A stretch of DNA of 64,000 bases from Pedobacter hiemivivus (GTDB lineage Bacteria; Bacteroidota; Bacteroidia; Sphingobacteriales; Sphingobacteriaceae). Made by a program: the position numbers and the translations under genes. The DNA lies in NCBI RefSeq assembly GCF_004331685.1, contig NZ_SJSM01000020.1:24231-88230 (forward strand), read 5' to 3'. Below are positions 26,740 through 35,841 of the stretch, piece after piece. The notes under the pieces are model-generated. The model ran no database searches. It saw only the letters and a list, made by a program, of their open reading frames with translations, and was not told the origin of the DNA. Numbering within the stretch: position 1 is the stretch's first letter; the number at the start of each line of letters is the position of its first letter.

Positions 26740-29241
26740 ATGATGTCTTTAGAAAAATATAAACAGAAAAGAGATTTTAGTCAGACTAAAGAACCTGCCG
26801 CAGGTAAGGCAACAGGGAAGAAGCTGAGCTTCGTAGTGCAGCGCCATCATGCTTCTAGTTTGCACTATGACTTTCGATTGGAGATGGATGGTGTATTGAA
26901 AAGCTGGGCGGTGCCTAAAGGACCTTCATTAAATCCTGGAGATAAACGATTGGCTATGATGGTAGAAGATCACCCTTTTGATTATAAAGATTTTGAGGGT
27001 GAAATACCTGCAGGAAATTATGGGGGCGGTGTAGTCACGATTTTTGATAAAGGCACTTATTCTGCCCTTGATAAGGGGACAGAAAAAGACTTGAAGAAAG
27101 GGTTAAATCAGGGTGACCTTAAGTTTAAACTGAATGGCAAAATTTTAAAGGGAGAATTTGTGCTGGTACGCTTTAAAAATTCCGAGCAAAATGCATGGTT
27201 GTTGATCAAGCACAATGATAAATATGCAGTTAAAGGAAAGTTCAATAGCGAAGATTTGGTGCCCGCGGCTATAAAAAAACTCGGGGTTGATTTTAAGAAA
27301 AGGAGTAAAACAGAAAAAAAGGGCAAGCCGACAAATCGTAATGATCCTACCAAAATTTCAGAAAAGCAAAGTGATGAGGTCTTTCAACCGATGTTGGCAA
27401 GATTATCTGCCCATATATTTGATGATCCTGATTGGATTTACGAACGTAAGTTGGATGGATATCGGGCACTGGCTTATGTGACTGAAAAAGATGAGGCTAA
27501 GCTCATCTCAAGAAATGGAATTGATTTTAGCACTACTTACCCTTCAATTGTAAATGCCCTAAAAGCTTTGGGGCTTGAGGCTGTAATAGATGGTGAATTG
27601 GTGGTTTTGGACAAAGCCGGTAAAACCAGTTTTCAGCTATTACAAGACTACGATTATAAAAAAAAGGATGTACAGCTAAGGTTCTATGTATTTGATCTGT
27701 TATCCCTAAATGGCCATGATATCAGAAGTATGGAGCTGGTAAAGCGAAAGGAGCTCTTAAGTAAAGTCATTCAAGGATTGGCTGACTCAGTAATCGTCTA
27801 TAATGAACATCGCCTAGCTGAGGGGAAAGCGCTTTTTAAAGAAGCACAAAAGCTGGGTTGGGAAGGGGTTATTGGAAAAAATAGTCTGAGCCAATATTTA
27901 AGCAATAAAAGAACGGATTCCTGGCTAAAGTTTAAATTTCAACTTACCCAGGAGGCCATCATTATTGGTTACTCTAAACCGGAGGGGGAAAGGGGATATT
28001 TTGGTGCATTAGCATTAGCGATTTATGAGGGAAGCACGCTTACCTATATTGGTAATTGCGGTTCAGGATATAATGATAAAAGCTTAAAGACCATATATGA
28101 ACAAATGCAGTCCTTAATCACCACTCAAAAACCAGTTGAACAAGCGGTACATAAAGAAAAAAGTTTTACCTGGATTAGGCCAGGATTGGTATGTGAGGTA
28201 GCTTACGCTGAATGGACTGCAGACCGGCATCTGCGTCATCCTGTTTTTAAAGGTCTACGTTTAGATAAAGCAGCCAAGGATGTTGTACATGAGGAAGTGG
28301 AGGAAGACTTGAAACCTGATAAACAGAAAAATGAAATGGTTGATGAAAAAGAAGAACAGTTTGGTAGTAAAAAAGTAAAATTAACTAACCTAAATAAGTT
28401 GTACTGGCCAGTAGAAAAAATTAGTAAAGGCGAACTGATTAATTATTATAAAGAAGTTGCAGCCTACATTTTACCACATTTAAAAGATAAACCTTTATCG
28501 CTTAACAGACATCCTAATGGCATTACAAAGCCTGGTTTTTTTCAGAAAGATCTGGATACCGATAAAATACCATCCTGGATTAAATCTGCCCCGATGCATT
28601 CGGATAGTAACAACAAGGATATTGACTACCTGATCTGTAATGACGAAGCTACTTTATTGTGGATGGTAAATTTGGGCTGTATCGAGATCAATCCTTGGTT
28701 AAGTACTTATAAAAAACCTGAAGCGCCATTATTTGCCGTACTTGATCTTGATCCTCATGATATCGATTTTAATGAAGTGATCGCTGTTGCCTTAACCGCT
28801 AAAATGTTGCTGGATCAGCGTAAAATCAGTTCATTTATTAAAACCTCGGGTTCCAAGGGCTTGCATATATTTATTCCCCTTACTGGAAACTACAATTATG
28901 ACATTACACGGGATTTTACTCGTTATTTGGGACAGCTTATTTTCGAAATACATCCAAATACAACAAGTCTGGAGCGTAGTCCGTCAAAACGTAAAGGCCG
29001 TATCTACCTTGATTTTCTTCAAAATAGTAGGGGGCAGACTATCGCTGCACCTTATTCAGTTAGACCGAAACCAGGAGCTACAGTATCTGCCCCACTTAAA
29101 TGGGAAGAAGTTAAAATAGGTTTAAAGATTCAGGATTTTCATATTTTTAATATGCCCGATCGATTAAAAGATACAGGAGATATATGGAAAGACCTGAAGC
29201 TGGCTAAAAATGATTTAAAAAAAGCTTTAAAGTTATTTTAA
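26740..29241 (+). CDS. ligD: ATP-dependent DNA ligase LigD (PE-Lig-Pol)
   Basis: A multifunctional end-joining enzyme of 833 residues with all three domains. The N-terminal 3'-phosphoesterase shows RHHASSLHYDFRLEMDG (His37, His42, Asp50 region) and EDHPFDY. The central ligase has the nucleotidyl lysine K237 in YERKLDGYR. The C-terminal primase-polymerase, from about residue 540, shows PLSLNRHPNG and the metal-binding LDLDPHD. Domain order PE-Lig-Pol is as in Pseudomonas, not the mycobacterial order. It follows ku directly, and its 3' end overlaps the converging DUF4142 gene by 9 nt. Confidence 0.96.
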   Translation: MMSLEKYKQKRDFSQTKEPAAGKATGKKLSFVVQRHHASSLHYDFRLEMDGVLKSWAVPKGPSLNPGDKRLAMMVEDHPFDYKDFEGEIPAGNYGGGVVTIFDKGTYSALDKGTEKDLKKGLNQGDLKFKLNGKILKGEFVLVRFKNSEQNAWLLIKHNDKYAVKGKFNSEDLVPAAIKKLGVDFKKRSKTEKKGKPTNRNDPTKISEKQSDEVFQPMLARLSAHIFDDPDWIYERKLDGYRALAYVTEKDEAKLISRNGIDFSTTYPSIVNALKALGLEAVIDGELVVLDKAGKTSFQLLQDYDYKKKDVQLRFYVFDLLSLNGHDIRSMELVKRKELLSKVIQGLADSVIVYNEHRLAEGKALFKEAQKLGWEGVIGKNSLSQYLSNKRTDSWLKFKFQLTQEAIIIGYSKPEGERGYFGALALAIYEGSTLTYIGNCGSGYNDKSLKTIYEQMQSLITTQKPVEQAVHKEKSFTWIRPGLVCEVAYAEWTADRHLRHPVFKGLRLDKAAKDVVHEEVEEDLKPDKQKNEMVDEKEEQFGSKKVKLTNLNKLYWPVEKISKGELINYYKEVAAYILPHLKDKPLSLNRHPNGITKPGFFQKDLDTDKIPSWIKSAPMHSDSNNKDIDYLICNDEATLLWMVNLGCIEINPWLSTYKKPEAPLFAVLDLDPHDIDFNEVIAVALTAKMLLDQRKISSFIKTSGSKGLHIFIPLTGNYNYDITRDFTRYLGQLIFEIHPNTTSLERSPSKRKGRIYLDFLQNSRGQTIAAPYSVRPKPGATVSAPLKWEEVKIGLKIQDFHIFNMPDRLKDTGDIWKDLKLAKNDLKKALKLF

Positions 29242-29817
29242 ATGTTTACTTATATCCATAGCCAGCGTATAATGTTGTTCAATTTTGCGTAATGCAGGGA
29301 TAGCGAAATTTTGTAGCGGGCTATCTCCTGAAGTTGTTGCAGATTTAAAAAGTTCAAGTGCCTTAACATGGCCTTTTACCATCATTTCCATGTAGTGTTT
29401 TTCGAATTCATTTACTGGCATCTTTTGTAGCTCGGCAATATGGTCCAGATCCTCTTTGGGGAGTACGGTTGGTAAAGGTATTTTTTTACTGTCAGCCAAT
29501 ACTTTCAGTCGTTCAGCAATTTTCGTGTGGTCTTTTATCATTCGTCTTGCATATCTCTTAATGTGTATGTCTGTAGCTTTTTGCGCTGCTACTTTTCCTA
29601 ATTCTATTTCCAACATACCATCCAAGGCGGCTTCATTCATAAAAATGGTTAAGTTAGCTCCCCTGTTTAGTCCTAAAGTATCCGGTATAATGGCCTCATC
29701 AGGTGCAGGTGCTCTGGTTTCTGACTGTTCGGTTTTTACTCTTTTTTCCGGGCTTTGGCAAGCTTGTAGTACTAAAAAATTGAGGATCACTACAGCTAAT
29801 ATTATTTTTGTTTTCAT
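29233..29817 (-). CDS. DUF4142 lipoprotein
   Basis: A 194-residue envelope lipoprotein with a signal peptide and a Cys at about residue 20 (FLVLQAC). The DUF4142 domain is a ferritin-like four-helix bundle: FMNEAALDGMLEIELGKVA, HIKRYARRMIKDHTKIAERL and HYMEMMVKGHVKALELF are typical. DUF4142 proteins are common in soil and plant bacteria and often linked to stress, without a proven activity. The end overlaps ligD by 9 nt in convergent orientation. Confidence 0.85.
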   Translation of the reverse strand: MKTKIILAVVILNFLVLQACQSPEKRVKTEQSETRAPAPDEAIIPDTLGLNRGANLTIFMNEAALDGMLEIELGKVAAQKATDIHIKRYARRMIKDHTKIAERLKVLADSKKIPLPTVLPKEDLDHIAELQKMPVNEFEKHYMEMMVKGHVKALELFKSATTSGDSPLQNFAIPALRKIEQHYTLAMDISKHLK

Positions 29818-29906
29818 AAGGTAAGCTATTAAGTGTTAGGTTTTTTAAACTACAATTTAAAGCTGAAAATGTTTTTATAATGTACTACAATTCCCATGGT
29901 TAATAT

Positions 29907-29914
29907 TAACTTTG
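29907..29914 (+). promoter_or_regulatory. -7-like element just upstream of the sensor kinase
   Basis: TAACTTTG fits TAnnTTTG. It would place the transcript start only a few nucleotides before the ATG at 29924 or 29930. The -33 element is not clear. Confidence 0.35.
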
Positions 29915-29923
29915 GGAATTCAC

Positions 29924-31927
29924 ATGCTTATGCGCTACTCTCTTTTTCTGCTGATCTGCCTGGCTTCAATTTGTAAATTGTATAGCCAGCCGTTACTGCA
30001 TTTGGATGATGGTTTCCCCTATCAAAATATAGGGAAATCAATTAGTTATCTGGAGGATAAAGCGGGTAAATTAACGCTCAATGAAGCTAGAGCAATGCAT
30101 CAGGCAGGGAAGTTTAGACCGTCGGACAAAGAGATTCTTAATTTAGGCAATACCACATCTGCATTTTGGCTGAAAATCGATTATATCAATAAAAGCAAAG
30201 GCAAAGCTTTTCTGGTGATAGATGTGCCCAATATTGAACATATTGATTTGTATGAGGAATTGCAGGGGGGGAAGTTATTACACTTACAAGCTGGGAGCCT
30301 TTCAGCTGCGACAAAAGGAGTAGTCGTTTCCAATAATTTCGTGTTTAATCTGCTAGCTTCGACGATAGATCCTAAACCTCAATCTATTTATTTAAGAGTC
30401 AAAACGAACAATGTTTTACTGCTCCCCATTAAGCTGGCAAGCTCTGAAAGTTTGATTGAAAATGGTACAGGTAAAGTACGATTTGAGGCCATGTATATTG
30501 GGGCAATTATTATCCTATTTTTCTTCAATCTGTTTCTTTATCTGAGCTTTAAGGACCATATTTATTTTATATATAGCATTTATGTGGGGATGCTATTTAT
30601 TTACCTGGTGTTTTTTATCAGGGGATATGGATACGTTTTTGGACAAGATTTTCGTTCATTTATTAATCTCTATCCGCATGTTTTTTTAAGCATATCCTGT
30701 TTGGCTTCAGCTTACTTTTCTATTAGCTTTTTGGAATTGAAAAAACGATTGCCAAAAGCCTTGTTCATTTACAATATTTTAATTGTTTGTTGGCTGCTTA
30801 TACTTGTGATGAGTGCATTGGGTTATAAAAATATGATATCCGCGCTCGTCAATTATCTATTGATGCTATCTGGACTATTTTTATGGGCTGTTGCTTTTTG
30901 GTCTTATTTAAAAGGACATAAGCCAGCATTGTATTATATAATGGCCTGGGCTTTTGTATGTGTGCCTATTTTATTCATTACACTGAGCTTATCCAATGTT
31001 TTTGCCTACGGTGATTACACCTTTTATGTCGTTCCAGTAGGTACTACGATTGAATTATTATTGCTATCATTTGCATTAGGTGATCGTTTTAATACAATTA
31101 GAAAGTACAATATGCTGTTGGTTACCACACAAAAGGAAAGACTGGAGAAGCTGGTACATGGCAGAACACTAAAGCTCCATGATAGTGTAAAGATGCTAAA
31201 GGAGAAAACGCTGAAACTTAATGAAACCATTGAGACACTTGAAGAAACAAATGCGATTAAGAATAAACTGTTTTCTATCATAGCTCATGATTTACGAAGC
31301 CCCTTTAACAGCTTGCTGAGCATTTTTTCATTAAAGGATATGGATCTGTTGACTTTTGAAGATCTTAAAATGTTGCTTAATGAAAGTAGAAGAAGCATAG
31401 ATACGATACACAATACGTTAAATAACCTGCTGTATTGGGCAAAAAGCCAGATGGATGGGGCAATGGTATTTCCTACAAGATTTGATTTGCTCACATTGGT
31501 AAATGACCTGATTCTGGTGTATCAGCCATTAATTGAACGAAAATCAATCAATATCCTGTTAAAAGCTGATTCAGACCTGATGGTGCATGCTGATGAAAAT
31601 CAGGTTCAATTGATTATGCGTAACCTGATTGATAATGCGATTAAGTTTACACCATTTGGCCAATGCATTACCATTAATCTGAAAAAGGATGAATCAAACG
31701 TTCATATTTGCGTCATAAATGAGGTGGCTGGCAGTGATAGGTTAAATGTAACTTCCTTTAATGCCGGTAAAATCCAAACCCCTGCTTATGGGACTGCTAA
31801 TGAAAAAGGAGTGGGGCTTGGTTTACATTTGTGCCGGGAATATATTATTCAAAACGGCGGAGAGCTTAAGATAGGTCTCCATCCCGATAAAGTCTCACTT
31901 TGCTTTAATCTAAGTAGCGCTCAATAG
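29924..31927 (+). CDS. Sensor histidine kinase with 7TM-DISM sensor
   Basis: A membrane-bound kinase that senses an external ligand. In order: signal peptide, extracellular 7TMR-DISMED2 beta-domain (about residues 25-170), seven membrane helices (about 180-395), a coiled coil (about 400-445), the dimerisation domain with phospho-acceptor His455 (FSIIAHDLRSPFNS), and an ATPase domain with N-box NLIDNAIKFTP and G-box GVGLGLHL. A TTG at 29912 would extend it by four residues, but the ATG at 29924 or 29930 is preferred. No response regulator is adjacent, so the partner is elsewhere. Confidence 0.92.
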   Translation: MLMRYSLFLLICLASICKLYSQPLLHLDDGFPYQNIGKSISYLEDKAGKLTLNEARAMHQAGKFRPSDKEILNLGNTTSAFWLKIDYINKSKGKAFLVIDVPNIEHIDLYEELQGGKLLHLQAGSLSAATKGVVVSNNFVFNLLASTIDPKPQSIYLRVKTNNVLLLPIKLASSESLIENGTGKVRFEAMYIGAIIILFFFNLFLYLSFKDHIYFIYSIYVGMLFIYLVFFIRGYGYVFGQDFRSFINLYPHVFLSISCLASAYFSISFLELKKRLPKALFIYNILIVCWLLILVMSALGYKNMISALVNYLLMLSGLFLWAVAFWSYLKGHKPALYYIMAWAFVCVPILFITLSLSNVFAYGDYTFYVVPVGTTIELLLLSFALGDRFNTIRKYNMLLVTTQKERLEKLVHGRTLKLHDSVKMLKEKTLKLNETIETLEETNAIKNKLFSIIAHDLRSPFNSLLSIFSLKDMDLLTFEDLKMLLNESRRSIDTIHNTLNNLLYWAKSQMDGAMVFPTRFDLLTLVNDLILVYQPLIERKSINILLKADSDLMVHADENQVQLIMRNLIDNAIKFTPFGQCITINLKKDESNVHICVINEVAGSDRLNVTSFNAGKIQTPAYGTANEKGVGLGLHLCREYIIQNGGELKIGLHPDKVSLCFNLSSAQ

Positions 31928-32290
31928 TTAATTGTGTATTGAATGGCATAATACTGTAATAATGCTGGATATACATTAGCTATAGTTTTTATATCAATTG
32001 GAATAGGGTACATTTATATCAATGAACCCATTTAAACAGTTAAATATGATGTCTGATAAACAGTTTGCAAGACAATTTCGGACTGCTAAAGCTATGTTTA
32101 ACCGTTTTTTAGTTCATCAATCTGTCTTAGGCGATTCCTTTCTTAAAAGTAGCAAAGACTTCATTCATTAAGCCCCAACCTTTTTAATAGGTCTGGGGAA
32201 TTATTTCTTTTATTTCGATTATCATGTCCTCAGGTCTGACGGACAAGCTAATCTATTGTCTCAATTTTTAATCATTTTGAATTTATAGTT
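31928..32290. other. Intergenic stretch with one doubtful small ORF
   Basis: About 360 bp between the kinase and the Gre-type gene. It contains a 49-codon frame (32022-32171) and a weak hairpin near 32172-32199 (CCCC...GGGG arms with one imperfection). No RNA gene, repeat or clear promoter is recognisable. Confidence 0.5.
32022..32171 (+). CDS. Possible small basic protein, 49 residues
   Basis: A short frame beginning MNPFKQLNMMSDKQFARQF and ending KSSKDFIH. It is basic and predicted helical, without a signal peptide or a family I know. A hairpin follows right after the stop. It may be real, but a frame of this size can occur by chance. Confidence 0.25.
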   Translation: MNPFKQLNMMSDKQFARQFRTAKAMFNRFLVHQSVLGDSFLKSSKDFIH

Positions 32291-32668
32291 ATGACTACAT
32301 CAATCATATTATCAACAGGAATATTTGATCTTTTAAAGGATCACATCAGAAGAAGGAAATTAAGTAATTACAATCAGGAAAAACTGGTACAGGAACTTCG
32401 AAATGCAAGGCAGATCTTAAACAAAGATATTCCTGCAGACGTGGTTACTGTAAATACTAAAGTCCGTGTAAAAGAATTGGAAACTGGCTTAGAGTTTACT
32501 TATATCATTGTTCCACCAGCAAAGGCTAAAAACAAAAACAATACGATTTCTATTTTATCACCGATTGGTGTAGCTATAGTAGGTTATAACCAGGGAGCAG
32601 AGTTGAGTTGGGAAATGCCTGAAGGCCTGAAGAAATTTCGCATTGAAGAGGTATCCAGATTAAAATAA
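32291..32668 (+). CDS. GreA/GreB-type (Rnk-like) C-terminal domain protein
   Basis: A 125-residue cytoplasmic protein. The last 75 residues match the Gre C-terminal domain that binds RNA polymerase (KVRVKELETGLEFTYIIV, TISILSPIGVAIVGYNQG, KKFRIEEV). The N-terminal part is a short helical segment, too short for the two-helix coiled coil that reaches into the polymerase channel in GreA. So it is more like Rnk: it may bind polymerase without transcript-cleavage activity. It ends inside a large palindrome shared with the convergent acetyltransferase gene. Confidence 0.85.
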   Translation: MTTSIILSTGIFDLLKDHIRRRKLSNYNQEKLVQELRNARQILNKDIPADVVTVNTKVRVKELETGLEFTYIIVPPAKAKNKNNTISILSPIGVAIVGYNQGAELSWEMPEGLKKFRIEEVSRLK

Positions 32669-32718
32669 TGACATAAAAAAACCGGCAATTTTGCCGGTTT
32701 TTTTATGTCATTATTTTA
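32661..32718. terminator. Perfect 28-bp-arm palindrome, bidirectional terminator
   Basis: Arms 32661-32688 and 32691-32718 are exact reverse complements separated by two bases. The GC core CCGGCAA/TTGCCGG is flanked by A- and T-runs, so it works as a terminator in both directions. The arms include the stop codons of both flanking genes; both proteins end in Leu-Lys-stop encoded by the same bases in mirror image. Confidence 0.92.
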
Positions 32719-33352
32719 AGGTATTAGATTGATTATTCATCAACTCTTGGAATGTCTCGATAAATTTGCCTACATGATAACCATCCATCAAGGCATGATG
32801 TACATGGACAGAAATACTCATTTCTCTCTTTCCATTAGTTTCAGTAAGCTTAGCGAATGAAATTTTAGGCACACTATCATTAAACGAATAACACCTTGCA
32901 TGAGATAAGGATGTAAAGTCTATCCAAGGTATGGCCGAATAGTGGATCACATCATCACCCGATACCAAGGGGAAAAGCTGGGTACTTTTCGAAACTCTAT
33001 CCATTTCTTCTTTTGCAAGCTCATAAAATAGTGCTGGATCTTCATTGAAATAGATGTAAGAGAAGCCAAAAGTATCATTCGGACGGTTAATGGTTGCCGA
33101 AGCGTTGATCTGATCGTAAATTACCACCTTTTCGTCTTCAATTCTATACTTAAACTCTTCAATCGAATTTGCAGCTATCAAAGATTGATATAAATAATAT
33201 AAAAAGAAAGATTGTCCGCTCTCCTTTGCATTGCGGTACGCTTTCGTACAATCTATTTTTGTAGTGATCCCAAAAAATGGTTCTTCAAATTTTCTGAAAA
33301 ACTCAAAATGCTCTTTTCTCTTCCACTGGTCTATTGCTAGTTCTTTTTTCAT
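32711..33352 (-). CDS. Chloramphenicol acetyltransferase-family protein
   Basis: A trimeric-type acetyl-CoA-dependent O-acetyltransferase of the CAT fold, 213 residues. The catalytic motif HHALMDG (His185/His186) near the C-terminus is intact, with the following YHVGKFIETFQEL. The N-terminal WKRKEHFEFFRKFEEPFFGIT and the middle SAIPWIDFTSL are also family-like. Whether it acts on chloramphenicol is open; chromosomal CAT-like genes in environmental Bacteroidota are often uncharacterised. It is the only gene of its unit. Confidence 0.85.
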   Translation of the reverse strand: MKKELAIDQWKRKEHFEFFRKFEEPFFGITTKIDCTKAYRNAKESGQSFFLYYLYQSLIAANSIEEFKYRIEDEKVVIYDQINASATINRPNDTFGFSYIYFNEDPALFYELAKEEMDRVSKSTQLFPLVSGDDVIHYSAIPWIDFTSLSHARCYSFNDSVPKISFAKLTETNGKREMSISVHVHHALMDGYHVGKFIETFQELMNNQSNTLK

Positions 33353-33496
33353 TAATGCTCATTTTTGATGATGGTTACAAAAGTAAAGAAGTTTAGTTTA
33401 TCATACCAGTCGTAATTCTGTAACCTAAAATTATCGCTTTTCTGTGTCTGTATCTGCTTCTATTTGATGTTTAATTTTGTAATCAAACGATAAGTT

Positions 33497-33871
33497 ATGA
33501 ATGAACAAAGTCATAAAACCAGAGGTGTCGAATTTAGGAAGGTATACCTTTCTGACCTGAGCGCAGTAATGAGGTTACATCAATTATCACAGGGAAGTAT
33601 TACTAAGTTGACGGCAGATTTTGGTCTCCCACTAAGTATCGCCATTAATGGTAATGAAATCATAGGTTATGGTTTTGCAGCCATCAACCAATTGGGAGAA
33701 GTTACGTTAAATTCCCACTGTAAAGTAGTTGAGGACTTGTCCATCGGATACACACTAGAAGAGCAAGCTAAAAAAACGCTACATTCAACATTTGAAAATG
33801 TCGGGGAAGACAATGCCAAGTTTAAGAGCTCTGTTCTGAGATTAGTAGACTGGTTAAATAACTGTTATTAA
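33497..33871 (+). CDS. Small GNAT-like hypothetical protein
   Basis: A 124-residue cytoplasmic protein. The beginning (GVEFRKVYLSDLSAVMRLH) and the pattern AINGNEIIGYGFAAIN resemble the first half of a GNAT acetyltransferase. The acetyl-CoA-binding loop with its R/Q-x-x-G-x-G/A motif is missing, so it is probably not an active acetyltransferase of the normal kind. It precedes the MocR-type regulator by 1 nt and is probably co-transcribed with it. The real function is unknown. Confidence 0.5.
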   Translation: MNEQSHKTRGVEFRKVYLSDLSAVMRLHQLSQGSITKLTADFGLPLSIAINGNEIIGYGFAAINQLGEVTLNSHCKVVEDLSIGYTLEEQAKKTLHSTFENVGEDNAKFKSSVLRLVDWLNNCY

Positions 33872-33872
33872 A

Positions 33873-35288
33873 ATGAAAAAGGAATCCTTGTACCTTAAGA
33901 TTGCAAAAGTAATGGAGGAGCAGATCTCGACCGAAACTTTAAAACTCGGTGATAAGCTTCCTTCTATTCGTTCCGTACAGAAGCTCTACAATGTCAGCAT
34001 AAACACGGCTAAGCAGGCCTACCTGGAGTTAGAAAGTAAATCGCTTATCGAACCGAGAGCAAAATCTGGATATTTTGTGAGCAAAGCATCCATGAGGAAA
34101 TTTCCGCTTCCATCAATAGGCAAATTTAAGGCTTCGGCTCAGGAGAAGCAGCCTGAGGATTTAATCAGTAAGGTTTTTAATACATTTGAAGATAAAACGA
34201 TTAGCCATTTTTCTTTGGGTGTTCCAGATAAAAGCATGCTCCCCATTGCAAAACTGAACAAAGGGGTGATCAATGTTGTACGTAGACTTAATGATGATTG
34301 GGCAAGTTATGAACCGGTACAAGGCAGCGTTAACCTTAGAAGAGGTATTGCCAAGTGGTCCTTGGTGCTCGAAGGAAAGATTACTGAAGATGATCTTGTG
34401 ATCACTTCTGGTGCGATGAATGCCATTTTTAACTGTCTGATGGCTGTAACTAAACCCGGAGATACTGTTGCTATTGAGAGCCCAGTTTATTTTGGTATCG
34501 TGCAGATCATTAAATCTTTGGGATTAAAGGCTATAGAAATCCCTACACATCCCATAACTGGTGTAGATTTAGAAGCCATTAAAAAAGTGCTACCGCAATT
34601 AAATGCGTGTTGCTTCATTAGTAATTTTAGCAACCCATTAGGATGCCTGATGCCAGACGAGCACAAGATCGAACTGGTTAGGATGTTGACTACATACGAT
34701 ATTCCCCTGATCGAAGATGACCTTTACGGTAATCTTTTCTTTGGTCCTACAAGACCCAAGCCTTGTAAGGCTTTTGACGAATCGGGTATTGTGTTGTGGT
34801 GCGGGTCAGTATCTAAAACTTTGGCGCCTGGGTACCGGGTTGGTTGGGTAGCTCCTGGAAAGTATAAAGAGAAAATTATAAGGCAGAAGCTATTACAGAC
34901 CATTTCAACACCTTCTTTGTACCAGGAAGTGATTGCCGATTTTCTGGAACATGGTAGGTATGACCATCATTTGCGTATGCTGAGAAGTAAGCTCTATACA
35001 AGTTGCCTCAAATTTCAAAGGGCAATTGAAGAGTATTTTCCTTCTAATACTAAAATATCACAGCCTCAGGGCGGTTTTATGTTATGGTTGGAGTTGGATA
35101 AAAAGGTGGATACTGCCGAATTATTTGACATAGCCATCAAGCAGAAAATAAGTTTTGCACCTGGTAGGATGTTCACTCAATACAATCAATACAACAATTG
35201 TATGCGGTTAAACTATGGATTGGAATGGAACGCTCAGGTAGAGGCTGACTTAAAACGGTTGGGGCGGTTAATCAAAGCTGTATATTAA
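33873..35288 (+). CDS. MocR-type regulator: GntR DNA-binding domain fused to aminotransferase
   Basis: A fusion of an N-terminal GntR winged helix (about residues 8-75, LGDKLPSIRSVQKLYNVSINTAKQAYLELES) to a class I aminotransferase-like domain (about 110-471). The PLP lysine lies in CGSVSKTLAPGYRVGW and NFSNPLGCLMP carries the conserved Asn-Pro. MocR proteins use PLP or its adducts as effector and control nearby amino-acid or vitamin genes. Here the only neighbour on the same transcript is the small upstream gene, so the target is not evident. Confidence 0.92.
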   Translation: MKKESLYLKIAKVMEEQISTETLKLGDKLPSIRSVQKLYNVSINTAKQAYLELESKSLIEPRAKSGYFVSKASMRKFPLPSIGKFKASAQEKQPEDLISKVFNTFEDKTISHFSLGVPDKSMLPIAKLNKGVINVVRRLNDDWASYEPVQGSVNLRRGIAKWSLVLEGKITEDDLVITSGAMNAIFNCLMAVTKPGDTVAIESPVYFGIVQIIKSLGLKAIEIPTHPITGVDLEAIKKVLPQLNACCFISNFSNPLGCLMPDEHKIELVRMLTTYDIPLIEDDLYGNLFFGPTRPKPCKAFDESGIVLWCGSVSKTLAPGYRVGWVAPGKYKEKIIRQKLLQTISTPSLYQEVIADFLEHGRYDHHLRMLRSKLYTSCLKFQRAIEEYFPSNTKISQPQGGFMLWLELDKKVDTAELFDIAIKQKISFAPGRMFTQYNQYNNCMRLNYGLEWNAQVEADLKRLGRLIKAVY

Positions 35289-35392
35289 GCTGAGTATAAT
35301 TCGTATTAAACAGGTAGCATACACGTATAAAACACGTAGTGTGATTAGAGCTATGTAGTTACCATCTGCAAGGATGGTGCTGTGAATTGTAA

Positions 35393-35431
35393 AAAAAAGC
35401 TCCGTAAATACTTGATTTACGGAGCTTTTTT
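35393..35431. terminator. Bidirectional terminator between MocR-type and cold-shock genes
   Basis: A perfect 17-bp stem (35393-35409 / 35415-35431) around a 5-nt loop, with A-runs and T-runs outside a GCTCCG core. Confidence 0.9.
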
Positions 35432-35451
35432 GAATAAAGGCTGGTATTAAC

Positions 35452-35643
35452 TTAGGCTCTTTTAACCTGCGTTGCGTTCAATCCTTTTTTACCATTTTCT
35501 ACTTCATAGCTAACTTTATCGTTTTCTCTAATTTGATCGACAATTCCTGTTACGTGTACGAAGATTTCAGGTTCACCATTATCTGGTACGATAAAGCCAA
35601 AACCTTTTGATTCATTGAAAAATTTTACTGTTCCTTGAGGCAT
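35452..35643 (-). CDS. Cold-shock protein (CspA family)
   Basis: A 63-residue single OB-fold RNA chaperone. GTVKFFNESKGFGFI contains RNP1 (KGFGFI) and IFVHVT is RNP2. It binds single-stranded RNA and helps translation, often under cold or growth-shift conditions. A 9-bp dyad lies about 32 nt upstream of the start and may act in the mRNA leader. It is a single-gene unit. Confidence 0.95.
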   Translation of the reverse strand: MPQGTVKFFNESKGFGFIVPDNGEPEIFVHVTGIVDQIRENDKVSYEVENGKKGLNATQVKRA

Positions 35644-35674
35644 TTTGTTTAGTTTAAATTTGTAATTATGATTA

Positions 35675-35694
35675 CCATAACAACATTGTTATGG
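35675..35694. promoter_or_regulatory. Dyad in the leader of the cold-shock gene
   Basis: CCATAACAA and TTGTTATGG (35675-35683 / 35686-35694) form a perfect 9-bp inverted repeat around 2 nt. It could be an operator. As RNA it would need to open part of the stem for a loop. The surrounding 200 bp up to 35841 are AT-rich with no gene. Confidence 0.45.
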
Positions 35695-35841
35695 GATTGT
35701 TTTGTGTTTTTTTTCTATTGTATCATAAATGTGATATTTAAATGTACAATAAAAATAGTAATAGTCTATACCGCAAGTAGATTTATTGGATAAAATTATA
35801 AACTTCAAATATTTATATTGTCATGATACTAGATTAATCGG

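Noticed and set aside
29912..29923. TTG start for the sensor kinase
   Set aside because: It overlaps a -7-like promoter element; ATG codons at 29924 and 29930 begin the signal peptide.
35361..35378. Small hairpin ACCATC...GATGGT as a possible RNA gene
   Set aside because: Only a 6-bp stem without other features; too weak.
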